NCBI RefSeq assembly: GCF_022539505.1 | Contig: NC_061514.1 | Location: 35,059,769 to 35,123,768 of the forward strand | Direction: 5' to 3' | Origin: Lolium rigidum | Lineage: Eukaryota > Streptophyta > Magnoliopsida > Poales > Poaceae | Length of the DNA: 64,000 nt | Shown here: positions 32,379-42,893 of the stretch, piece after piece | Layout of the letters: every line of letters begins with the position of its first letter | Numbering within the stretch: the first letter of the stretch is position 1 | Program-made: the position numbers and the translations under genes | The notes under the pieces: model-generated | The model's database searches: none | Seen by the model: only the letters and a program-made list of their open reading frames with translations | What the model was told of the DNA's origin: nothing

Positions 32379-34803
32379 TGTAAGGGTACATTGCCCCTAT
32401 GTGTGGTTTTGGTAATTAATGACAACCCCTATGGACTAATGTTTTCATTGAGTTTATATGAAGGAATATTCCATAGGTACTACTTGTATTCCATGTGTTG
32501 GATTCAAGTATGGATGCCATGAAGATAAAGGTATACCTTGGGTATTGGCATCAAGATCATCGGTTATGAAGATACATATGTGATATGATCAAGAAGAAGA
32601 AATGAAGATGGAGTTCTTATGTGGAACTCAATATTAGCCATGCTCTATCTTATGTGAGTATGAGAAGATACAAGGATTGAGTTGGGCAAGTTCAAGATGA
32701 GCATCTCAAGTGGATCACATGCTTGAAGCTTGCCGTCCATTTGGTGATAATGGACATGTGAAGATGTGCATCAATGGAGCTTTCCCATCATAGTGTATGG
32801 GGGAGTATTTGTGAGTCTTCACGAAGCAACATTGATCAAGTGAGGCATTCCGGCTTGTGTAGAGCTTGAAGAGTTATCATCAAGATCAAGCGGGATGCGC
32901 AAGGCAAAGGTATGGCCTTGCTAGGTTTTCCTTTTACCGGTCTCAAGGTGGATGATGGGAGACCGGATTATAGGATAGATAGCCGCACTATTAAGAGGGG
33001 CTTTCGGTTGGGTAACTTGATCACATCGTCTTAGGGAGCTCAATCCTTTGCATACTTTGCATATCCTTATTGCTTCTTGGTGTTTCTCTATGTGAGGTTC
33101 TTGAGCTTGTTGCTAGCTTTACAACAAGCCCAAGTTCATCGAAAACGGAGTTCGCATGCATCTTCTATTGCGTTTTCGAGGTTGGGTGATTTTACCGGTT
33201 ATTCATGATATAAGGTTCTACCTTTTATATTCATGATAAAATCCCCTCCTACAGATTCTTGGGTTTTCACTTTCTATTAGATAGCATTCGTTGTTATCTT
33301 CCAAACAAAATTGGTTTCATGTTAATCGGAGTTCGGGAGCAATAGTTATTAAAGAAAAGGTAAAAGAAGAAAAAGAAAAAGAAAAAGAAAAAAGGGGGAC
33401 GGCTGCCCGGTCTCCGACCGGTCGACCGGGCCATACACCGGCCCACCCGGGACAGCCCCGGTCTCCGACCGGTCCACCGGCCCACGCGCCAGCCTGGCCC
33501 AGCTCCCCATCCGGTCTGACCGGACTTTAACCGGGCCGCCGCCCCGTCCGGCCCACTCACCCGTCGCGCCCCCCGCGCGGCCCGCGCCCGCGCCGCCCGG
33601 CGCTGCTGGGCCGCCGAAGCCCAGGCGGCCTGCTGCTTTCCCCGCGCGGTCCGAACGAGTCCGCCGCCCATGCGCGCGCCCTGCCTCGCCCGGTCGGTGG
33701 GCCGGCCGGACCGGACGCCCGACCGGCCTCCCGGCCCGAGCTCCGGTCGGCCGGCCTGCTGGCCGGCTGGGCTGCTTTTTTGCCCGATTTTAATGCGATT
33801 TTCACCCTTCTTTTTCCCCAACGGTTATTTTTCTCCCTAGACTATAAATAGCCCTTCTTCCACCTTGAGCAAGGTGTTCTTCCCATTCTCTCTCCTCCAT
33901 TGCTACCATTTGAAGAACTTGCTCTCCCCCTTGAATCCTCCAACCATTCTTGCTCATATTTGAGGATTTGAGAGAGGGGATCTAGATCTACACTTCCACC
34001 AAACCGTTTCTTCTCTAAGTGAGGGAATCTCTTGGGATCTAGATCTTGGAGTCTTTGGTTGACTTTCCCCCTTGTTCTTCCTCTCCAATCTCATCCTAGC
34101 ATTCGTTGCTTTGGTGGGATTTGAGTGTGAAGGACTTGAACACCTCCGGTGTTCTAGCTTTGCATCATTGCATAGTGTTGAGCTCTCCACCACGATTTGT
34201 TCGAGTGAGAGACCGTGAGCTTGTTACTCTTGGAGGGTGACCTCCTAGTTGGCTTGGTGATTGGTGCTTCGGTGATCTCTTCAAGAAGATTGTGAAGAGG
34301 CCCGGGCTTCTCCTTCGTGGAGCTTGTGAAGTGGTTGTGGAGCTTGCCATCTCCGGAGCGGAGGAAAAGCTAACCATAAGGAAAGGGCCATTATCCTTCG
34401 TGGGTGTGGTTCGGAGAATAGGGTGAGCCTTCGTGGCGCGGGGAATCCTTCGTGGGACCTCCACTCCTCCAAACGTGACGTACCTTGTTGCAAAGCAAGG
34501 GAACACGGGAATACATCCTCGTCTCCGCGTGCCTCGGTTATTTCTATACCCGAGCTCTCTTTCCTTGTGATAGCCATCGTGCTTGAAGTACATATATCTT
34601 GCTATCACTTGTGCTACATATATCTTGTGCCTATCTTGCTTAGCTCTAGTTGCTATTGTTACATTTAGTTGAGCTTAGCATATTTAGGGTTTGTGCTTGT
34701 AAACTAAACGATAGCTTTATTCCGCATTCTTACAAGACAAATCCGCAAGAATTTGTAATTGCCTATTCACCCCCCCCCCTCTAGGCGACATCTCTATCTT
34801 TCA
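32379..34803 (+). repeat. Element F 3' LTR (2.4 kb)
   Basis: The LTR starts TGTAAGGGTACATTGCCCC after a purine tract and ends TAGGCGACATCTCTATCTTTCA. A TATA box (TATAAATA) is at 33843-33850. Upstream of it are a purine run (33362-33399) and a GC-rich block (33398-33780). The long open frames in that block, such as 33294-33821 on the minus strand, are composition artefacts. Confidence 0.75.
33398..33780. repeat. GC-rich CCGGT block inside the F LTR
   Basis: About 380 bases of very high GC in otherwise AT-rich sequence, with many CCGGTC, GACCGG and CCGGCC words, directly after a 38-base purine run. It lies 60-450 bases before the LTR TATA box, in the enhancer position of an LTR. Confidence 0.7.
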
Positions 34804-34974
34804 CACATTTAAAGATATTAATTATGACATAATATATGAATAATGCATATATTATTTGATAATAATAATAAAAATAGTTTTATTATTGATTTTATTTTCA
34901 CTCGAATTCAATATTATTATCTTATTCATTATTGTTTACTTACATAATTGTTTTTGGTTTAAAAATAGAAAAAA
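34804..34974. other. AT-rich flank, no gene
   Basis: Strongly AT-rich sequence with ATT/AAT runs. It may be the end of the Cassandra-like LTR that terminates at about 34983. No coding frame was seen. Confidence 0.4.
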
Positions 34975-35215
34975 TGTGACACAATGGTATAAGAGTTAAT
35001 ATGATTGATATGATAGTATTTACAACAAGGTACAATCACATTCGCGGGAGCATAACACAAAGGAACCAAGGAGTTAAGCGTGCTGAAGGTGGAGTAGTGT
35101 GAGGATGGGTGACCAACCGGTAAGTGAACAAGTCTAGAATTTGAGTATAGATTAAGTGTAATTAGTGTTAACAATGGTCCAAGTGAGAGAGTAACGAGTC
35201 AAATAAAAAGAAAAA
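34975..35215 (+). mobile_element. Cassandra-like TRIM remnant with a 5S rRNA-derived segment
   Basis: A TGTGACACA end is followed by TGGTATAAGAG (34985-34995), close to the initiator-tRNA-Met primer site TGGTATCAGAG. A 5S rRNA-like segment follows at 35042-35126, in which all three internal control elements are recognisable: A box GTTAAGCGTGCT (35073-35084), intermediate element GAGTAGT (35092-35098) and C box GGATGGGTGACC (35103-35114). Cassandra elements are known to carry 5S-derived sequence in their LTRs. The rest of the 5S gene is altered, so it is not a 5S gene. Confidence 0.6.
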
Positions 35216-35218
35216 AAA

Positions 35219-35420
35219 ACTTTTTGTCCAGGTTGGGCTTACGAGCCAGGACAAAAGGTCCTCCAGCCCAAACCCCTACATCGCAGCCACGTCGTGGACT
35301 ATATATCCCGGTCGGTAAGCGGGCCGGGACAACCTTTTGTCCCGTCTTCATTGTTCCGGTTGCCCAGCCGAGACAAAAGCCTCTTACGGGACAATTGGCC
35401 CATTCTCCATGTCACGGGTT
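35219..35420. mobile_element. CACTA-like sub-terminal repeat remnant
   Basis: Words of the type GGGACAAAAGG and CCTTTTGTCCCG recur in both directions with CCGGTTG and CCGGTCGG, as in sub-terminal regions of grass CACTA elements. No CACTA terminus was found, so only a fragment is present. Confidence 0.4.
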
Positions 35421-35790
35421 GGGGGAGGATTGGATCGTAGGTTGTAGTTGTGATCGGTGGGTGGCTTGGGGCGATAATCCCGTCAGCCTATGATTGGAGA
35501 AGGAGATGAGGATAGGCGTCTAGACGCAGGAGCAAGAGGTGAGAGATTGGATTAATTCTGCTTGTCCATTAAAACGCATAGGGGTGGTTTTATATAATAG
35601 CCAATTACAAAATTGGCATCTAACTCTAACTCTTGTTTAGGTAATTGGCAGGGTAACCTTCTTCGGAATTAAACCTTTCCAATTATACCCAAACTCTATT
35701 AACTTAAACTAGGAGGACTCTAAGGGGCCGCAGGGCCCTTGCCCTTGCGACGGTTGTAGGCTTGGCCCCACATGACACTCCACTAGTGAA
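35421..35790. other. Intergenic, no gene seen
   Basis: No coding frame, terminal repeats or RNA signature was recognised. Confidence 0.4.
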
Positions 35791-36009
35791 AGAACACTGT
35801 TTATGTACTCTAGTATGTTCAAGTGGTGCGAGCGGAGCCATATATATGGCTGGACTGATTAGGCTTCCATGATCAGGATGAGAATCGTTCCTCTTATAAT
35901 CAATCTTCCCATGCGGAAGACGAAATAGCATCCACACATTCGCCGCCTCCAGGTGCAACTTGTTTTCAGCAGTGTGAGCTTGCCAGTTTGTTGCCAAAAG
36001 ACCACCACT

Positions 36010-36419
36010 TTTTTTTTGTTTTTTGCGAGAAATCCACCGATCTATTAATAATCATCAACAGTAGTACAAATAACCCAAAAAATAAAGAAAATTACAAATT
36101 GGTATTTGGACCACCTAGCGACGACTACAAACACTAGCACGAGCCGAAGGCGCGCCGCTGTCCTCGCCCCTCCATCGCCGGAGTCAGGCAAAGCTTGTCG
36201 TAGTAGAGCTTGTTGTAGTAGACAGACGGGAACTCGTCGTGCTAAGGTCCCAAAGGACCAACGCACCAGAGCAGCAACCATCGCCAATGATGACAACCGT
36301 AGATCGGAAGAGACTATCATGAAACCACACCAACAAACATGAAAACCGACCGGATCCCAGCAGATCCGACGGGCACACAACTCCACGCGCCCTCCGACAG
36401 CGCTAGATGCACCACCGGA
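36010..36419 (-). mobile_element. Non-LTR retrotransposon insertion (LINE 3' end or SINE-like)
   Basis: A T run at the left (the poly-A tail on the minus strand) is followed by about 400 bases absent from the same place in units II and III. Unit II reads straight through GGCCACCACTTATGGGT, which supplies the empty site. A mature coding frame is not present. The family was not identified. Confidence 0.6.
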
Positions 36420-37499
36420 TGGGTGTACTAGCTGAAAATTCAGCAGAAGCTCCGGTAGCTTTCGCTAGAAGAGCTCTCCACTTGTCCACGTCAACGTGTG
36501 CTTCTCAGGTAGTTGCCAAAAGACCCACTGGTTAGTGATCTGGACATCTAGTAGCTAAAGCCTCAGCATTAGCTTTCGTTAAGAGAACTCTCTAAAGGAC
36601 ATGGAAATTATTCCTATAGACATAGATTCTATGAGCTCAAAGGTAAATAAACAAATAAGCTTAATTTTCCATGAAAATGTAACAATTTCAGTTTTATCGA
36701 TGGACCATATGGTGCAACAGACAATTAGGCAGTTGACGTAGGTAGGTAAAATTTGATCAAACAGAATCTACTTTTGTATGCATATGGAAGGTCCACCATG
36801 ATGCTATTTCAGCCAATACAACTGAAAAGTTAAAGACAACTTAAAATGAGGACAGTGAGAACCATTATCATTCATTCATAACGAAAAGTTAGATCTAACA
36901 CTATAGCTAGGAAGTATAGAAAAAGAATGAAAAATTGTACTCCCTATGATTCATAATAAGTGTTATGGCTTTAGTTCCGAACTAAAGCCACGAGTAGTAT
37001 TTATCATTGTAATCAAGAGGGTGCATGCGAAACAAGTACATAAACGGAATATTATGAGCACCCTTGAAAGAGTAAAATAGCACATCGATCAATACCAGGC
37101 AGAAACTCTCGCGGAAGAGTGGCAAGCTGGCCTTGTTTGCTGAAACAGTTGATCTTCATGGTGTATGGAGGTTTACTCGTGGATAATGCTTGTTTTCTCA
37201 TGGGGAAAACTGAACCCGCGGCAAGAGGGGCTATCAGTGCAGTGCAGTGGAGGTGGGTTTCAGGTTTGGCATTGCCGCAGCTGACAAGGCACCACTTCTT
37301 GGGGATACGCATCGGCCACTTTTTAATGCTGTTATTGGGAGAACTACGCATCTTCTCTTGTTTGTACATGACATATTATCTTTTTTTTTCTACGTCACTA
37401 TCAACGAAAAGAATGTGCCTAGACTCCAGACTGTGGTGCCAACAAAAAGCATGCAGGACTAAGGGCACTCTCGGTAAGTTCTCTACTATTTAATCAGCG

Positions 37500-38187
37500 G
37501 AGTAAATTCCACCTTTTACCCTCTAGTTTTGTATTTTTACACCAATTACATATTTAACGAAAATTCTTCCTGCTCCATTTAGTGAAAGTTGTGCCAGTTT
37601 ATACCCATTCTAAAATTTTACCGCCATTGCTTGCGTTGACAGCCACCACAACACCATCGTCTTCCTTGACACAGTTAAAGGATACTAATAGTTATCTAGC
37701 TAGCTAGAGCATGCTTTGTAGGAGTCTACTGAAGTTCCTCTCATACAAGTGTTGTACTCCATTTCTAGTCAATTGCCATTCTTCTTCTGGTACTAGCATG
37801 TAGCAGCGCAGCATGCACATGCACTAGCATGTTCACACGTTTCTGCCAAGCAATCGATGCAAGAGAACGTAGGAGCGACCACAGAATCACCAAAAGAGGA
37901 ACAGCGAGAGACTACAGGCCACACCACCGGCAGGAGAAAACGCAGTGTCCGATGGTGCCGCAACGGAGGCAGGCCAGAACTAAGATGAATATGTGAGGAA
38001 ACATTGTTCCAGAAAAAGGTACATGGACATAACGACCATGTCCAATCTAGCATAACGTTGTAGAAGTCTAAATAGTCTAAATAGCATAACTAGTTTCAGT
38101 AAATGGGGTAAATGGAAAGAATTTCCGTTCAATGGGTTAAGTATTGTCACAAATGTCAAACAAGGGGGTAAAAAATAGAATTTACTC
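37500..38187. mobile_element. Non-autonomous Mutator-like element
   Basis: Terminal inverted repeats of roughly 80 bases begin GAGTAAATTC and end GAATTTACTC. A perfect 9-bp target duplication TAATCAGCG lies at 37491-37499 and 38188-38196. The 9-bp duplication is the Mutator hallmark. The interior has no transposase frame. Confidence 0.85.
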
Positions 38188-38671
38188 TAATCAGCGCAAC
38201 TATATACTATGATTAGTATAATTGTACTCTTGAACTGCGTAAATTAATTAATTAATTTGAGCCGGGGGTGTACTTTGTTTACATGTGGAGTCCTTGCTTT
38301 CAGGCGCCCACAAGAAGGTTTGTGCTCTTGTGTTAGTGGATACACGGAGTTCTCCACTCTTCACTCCCAGGCTTCAGGAGTTGGATGAATGATGAATCTG
38401 CCGCCCGCGGAGGCGACGAAAGGTGGGCAGGCAGCTGGGCAGGAGGGGCTCCCCTCGCCTCTCCCAATTGTGCCTGGATTCCCGACGAAATGCGCCAAAA
38501 TTCCACTTTTCCGGTCATCCAACCTCACGCAACTAACACAGTTTGGTGTGTATATTCTACTCCTAGTTTCATTGACAGGATAATTGTGAGCCACTAGCTA
38601 CCTTCTTGCAGGTTCGTCAAGCTCAATCACTGGGCTAGCTTCTTATGTTTCCTGCCGTGGATGGTACTAGA

Positions 38672-41591
38672 AGAACACTGTTTATGTTCTGTAGTGTGTT
38701 CAAGTGGTGCGAACGGCGCCACATATATGGCTGGACTGATTAGGCTTGCACGATCAGGATGAGAATCATTCCTCTTATAATCAATCCTCCCATGCGGAAG
38801 CGGAACACGAAATAGTATTATCCTAGCAAGTAGTTTTCCACACGTTCGCCGCCTCCAGGTGCAACTTGTTTTCAGCAGTGGAGTACTGAATACTTGTGGA
38901 CACCAGTGTGAGCTTGCCAGTTTGTTGCCAAAAGGCCACCACTTATGGGTCTACTAGCTGAAAATTCAGGAGAAGCTCCGGTAGCTTTCGTTAGAAGAGC
39001 TCTGAGACTGCCACTGGCTATAGTACTGATCAGTTTCCATGATTAAGCTGAGAATCATTCCTCTTATGATCGATCTGCCCATGCTGAAGTTGAACACAAA
39101 ATAGCATTATCATAGGAGGTAGTTTTACACACATTCACCGCTTCCAGGTGCAACTTGATTCGCTCCACTTGTCCACGTCACCGTGGGCTTCTCAAGTAGT
39201 TGCCGAAAGACCCACTGGTTAGTGATCTGGACATCTAGTAGCTAAAGCCTCAGCAAAAACTCGGGTAGCTTTCGTTAAGAGAACTCTCTAAAGGACATGG
39301 AAATTATTCCTGTAGACATAGATTCTATGAGCTCAAAGGTAAATAAACAAATAAACTTAACTTTCCATGAAAATATAACAACTTCAATTTTATCCATGGA
39401 CCATGGTGCATCAGACAATTAGGAAGATGACGTAGGTACAATTTGGTCAAACAGAATTTACATTTGTATGTATATATATGGATGGTTGACCAAAGTGAAA
39501 GACAGCTTCAACTGAACATAGTGAGAACCACGAGTCATTTAGTGAGAACCAAAAGTTAGATCAATCGTTAGACCTAAGTATTAAAAATGACAAAAATGTT
39601 AGTATTTATAATTGCAATAAAATGGGTGCAAACAAGTAGATGAACAGAAAAAAAAAAACAGCGCAACGCCTGGCACAAGCTCTCACGGAAGAGTGGCAGG
39701 CTGGTATTGTTTGCTGAAACAGTTGATCTTCATGGTGTATACAAGGAGGTTTACATGTGGATGATGCTTGTTTTCTGGTGGGGAAAACAGAACCCGCTGC
39801 AAGGGGCTACCAGAGCAGTGCATTGGAGGTGGGTTTCCGGTTGAGATTTGGCATTGCTACAAGCTGACAAGGCACCTCTTTTTGGGGATACACATCGGCC
39901 ACTTTTTAATACTTTTATGGGAGAACTAAGCATCTTCTCTTGTTTGTACCAGCGATATTATCATTCGTATGTCACTATCAGAGAAAAGAATGTGCCCAGA
40001 CTCCAGATTTTGGTACCAAGGAAAAACATCCAGGACTAGAGAGTACTGTTTGGTAGATTCTACAATTACATTTCTTACACGTGGAGTTTCGCTTTCACAC
40101 GGCACCGGTGTCAAGTCAATGGATGGATGGAGTTCTCCGGTGTATGCCGCCACCGATTCCTGACTGGAAAGACCACGGCTGCGAGGCCAGCACCACCACA
40201 CCAGGACGCTGATACTACCTGGAGAGACAGTCGGGATGTCGGGGGAAGACCCCGGTATGACAAAAGATTGGAAACAGTTGGCTCGAGGTCGGCTGGCCCG
40301 CGGCAAAGGCCGGCTAAGGAGCAGCCGGCTGGAGCCTTGCGAGCCAGCTAACCTCATGTCTACGCTGGTCCAGTCATGGCCGGCTGCGCTATGGCTGGGC
40401 CGGCTTCTACATGCCATGTCCGGCTTGGTTTGTCTCTCCCCTGACCGGCTCGAGGCTGGTGATTCTTGCAGGAGAAGGCTCCGGAAAGGTCATCCAGGTG
40501 CGAAAGTCCACATTGATCTCATCTCCCGTAAAGTAAGGGGCACTATGGAGCAACAGTGCCCCGCGTCAAACAGGCCATCATGGCCTAGCTACGTCGTGCG
40601 CCGCAGGCTACGGGCACCGACAACGGACACCTCCCCCACGTCGCTTGGAACGTCCTATCGCCGCTGACCTCGGCAGGAAGGACAGACAGGTCCTAACGGC
40701 CGGTAACGCCAGCGCCTCGGGAAGGAACGAGAAAGTCGGAGCCGGCGGAGCCGGCCAGTAGGTCATAGGGACCTCTTTGTAATGTTGCCAGCGTCTATAT
40801 AAGCTGCGCTACCCCTCCTGTGCGGGGGACGATCAATCACTTCTCATTTCCATACTTAAGAGCTGCTCGAGAGAGAGGCCTTCGTCTCTCCTCGCAGTCG
40901 GATACAGCTCAAGGAGCGCCATTGTACTGTCATATATCATATACACTCTAGAGCAGGAGTAGGGGTGTTACCTCCATACGAGGGCCCCGAACCTGGGTAC
41001 ACCGCTGTGTCGCTTGTGCTCATACCCGCATCCGGATACCGTCGTAGACCATAGCAGGAACCACCTATCTTTAGCCATCATATGGCATATGCCGTGACGA
41101 TATCACGACACGGGAGTACTACCTGGAACTTGGGAGTAGGTGACCGGTACGACAATATATTATCGTGAGGATCCAACGATAGGAGTATGTTCATTCCTTG
41201 CCTTGGAAAAGCAAACGCAGCCAGCCCAGCAGGTGAAATATGTTATGAATCTCGGATGCATCCCTCCTGCGTTGGGTAGGTTCACCCCACCCACCCCACC
41301 CATGTTCCCTCCTAGGGTGTAGGACACCTGGGTCAGATGAATCTGCCGCTTGCCCTGCGCAGGAGAGGCTCCCCTCACCTCTCCCGTTTGCGCCTGAATT
41401 CTGGCCGAAACGCGCCAAAATTCCCCTTTTCTGGCTATCCAACCTGCCAGAAAGTGCACATAACCAACACAACTTGGTGTCTATATTGTAGTCTCATTGA
41501 CACGTTAATTGTGAGCCACAAGCTACCTTCTTGTGGATGTGTCAAGCTCAATCAATGAGCTCTTCTTATGTTTTCGTGCCATGGATGTAGA
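38672..41591. repeat. Tandem unit II
   Basis: This repeats unit I in the same order at roughly 85-90% identity by eye. The 350-base block is at 39665-40040, and the block with CGCCAAAATTCC is at 41330-41580 (38395-38600 in unit I). A solo LTR (40237-41110) was added after the duplication. Confidence 0.8.
40237..41110 (+). mobile_element. Solo LTR of a Tat-type Gypsy element
   Basis: The LTR starts TGTCGGGGGAAGACCCCGG and ends ATATCACGACA, 874 bp, with a perfect target duplication CGGGA on both sides (40232-40236, 41111-41115). A TATA box is at 40796-40802. No internal sequence is present, so the element was removed by LTR-LTR recombination. It is related to, but not the same as, the E LTR. 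Confidence 0.9.
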
Positions 41592-42870
41592 AGAACACTG
41601 TTTATGTCCTGTAGTGTGTTCAAGTGGTGTGAACGGTGCCATATGGCCTCAAGTTTAATCGCTTAAATTGCCACTGGCTGATTGATTAGGCCTCCATTAT
41701 CAAGATGAGAATAATTCCTCATATGATCGGTCTGCCCATATGCAGAAGCGGAACACAAAATAGCATTAGTTTTCCAAACGTTCGCTCTCTCCAGGTGCAA
41801 CTTGTTTTCAGCAGTGGAGTGAATATCACTTGTCGACATCAGTGTGACTGTGTGAGCTTGAAAGTTAGTTGCCAAAAAACAACTAGTTATGGCTCTACTA
41901 GCTGAAAACTCAGGAGAAGCTCAGGTAGCTTTCGTTAGAAGATATCTTAGACTGCCACTGGCTGCACTAGTTAGGTTTCAATGATTAAGCTAAGAATCAT
42001 TCCTCTTATGGTCGATCTACCCATGCGGAAGCGGAACACAGAATAGCATTATCATAGGAAGTGGATTTTTGCACACGTGCGCCGCCTCGAGCTGCAACTT
42101 TGTTTTCAGCAGTGGAGTGAATATTGCTCGATGATAGTTAGCTCCACTTGTTAATGTCAGTGAGGGCATGTCAATTAGATGCAGAAGATCAGTAGTTGGG
42201 AATATCCTACTGGCTGAAAACTCAGGAGAAGCTCCGGTAGTTCTCATTAAAAGATCTGTACAAGACTTGGAAATTATTCCTATAGACTTAACTTCTGCGA
42301 GCTCAAAGGTAAATCAACAAACTTTCTTTACCATGACAAAGTAACAATTTCATTTTTATCCACAAAAACTGGTAGAATAGGCAGTGACATAGGTAAACGT
42401 TGGTCAAACAGGTGCTACTCCTGTATACATATGGGAGCTCAAAGGTAAATCAACAAACTTTCTTTACCATGACAAAGTAACAATTTCATTTTTATCCACA
42501 AAAACTGGTAGAATAGGCAGTGACATAGGTAAACGTTGGTCAAACAGGTGCTATTCCTGTATACATATGGGTTGCTCGACCATAATTTGATTTTAGAAAG
42601 GATAACCAAAGAGTGAAACAGCTCTGCAAGATGATAATGAAAACCATTTGCATGCATGGAGAACAGGAAGTTATATTAAATGTTGCAACAAGGAAGTACT
42701 GCAAAGATTTGACTTAATGAAAATTACGAGTGTGCACACAGGATAGAAATAGATATACAAAATGGTCTAATCACCATCGGAGAGTAAGAATACCATAGAA
42801 GTGCCCGGCAGAAGCTCCTGTGGAAGAGTGGGAAGCTGGTGTTGTTTGCTGAAACTGATGATCTACGTTC
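41592..42870. repeat. Tandem unit III, partial
   Basis: This contains the first blocks of the unit and a short piece of the later block (GGAAGAGTGGGAAGCTGGTG at 42814-42833). It ends just before the last exon of the ubiquitin hydrolase gene, so the array grew in the 3' flank of that gene. Confidence 0.7.
42301..42572. repeat. Recent 136-bp tandem duplication
   Basis: The segments 42301-42436 and 42437-42572 are almost identical (one C/T difference near the end was seen), which is much closer than the large units are to each other. It therefore arose later, inside unit III. Confidence 0.9.
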
Positions 42871-42893
42871 CATCTACCGTATTCAGTACAGCT

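Larger units (their letters stand above)
35791..38671. repeat. Tandem unit I of an unclassified 2-2.9 kb repeat
   Basis: It begins AGAACACTGTTTATG and contains blocks shared in order with units II (38672) and III (41592). These include GGACTGATTAGG, GAGAAGCTCCGGTAGCTTTCG, CCACTGGTTAGTGATCTGGA, and a 350-base block at 37090-37460 with GGCCACTTTTTAATGCT. It differs from unit II by a non-LTR insertion (36010-36419) and a Mutator-like element (37500-38187). No convincing gene is in it. Confidence 0.8.

Noticed and set aside
33294..33821. A 175-residue Arg/Gly-rich minus-strand frame
   Set aside because: It is an open frame produced by the extreme GC content of the LTR block, with no known domain.
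35042..35126. A functional 5S rRNA gene
   Set aside because: Only the internal promoter region is well kept. The start and end of 5S and the pairing of the terminal stem are altered, and retrotransposon features flank it.
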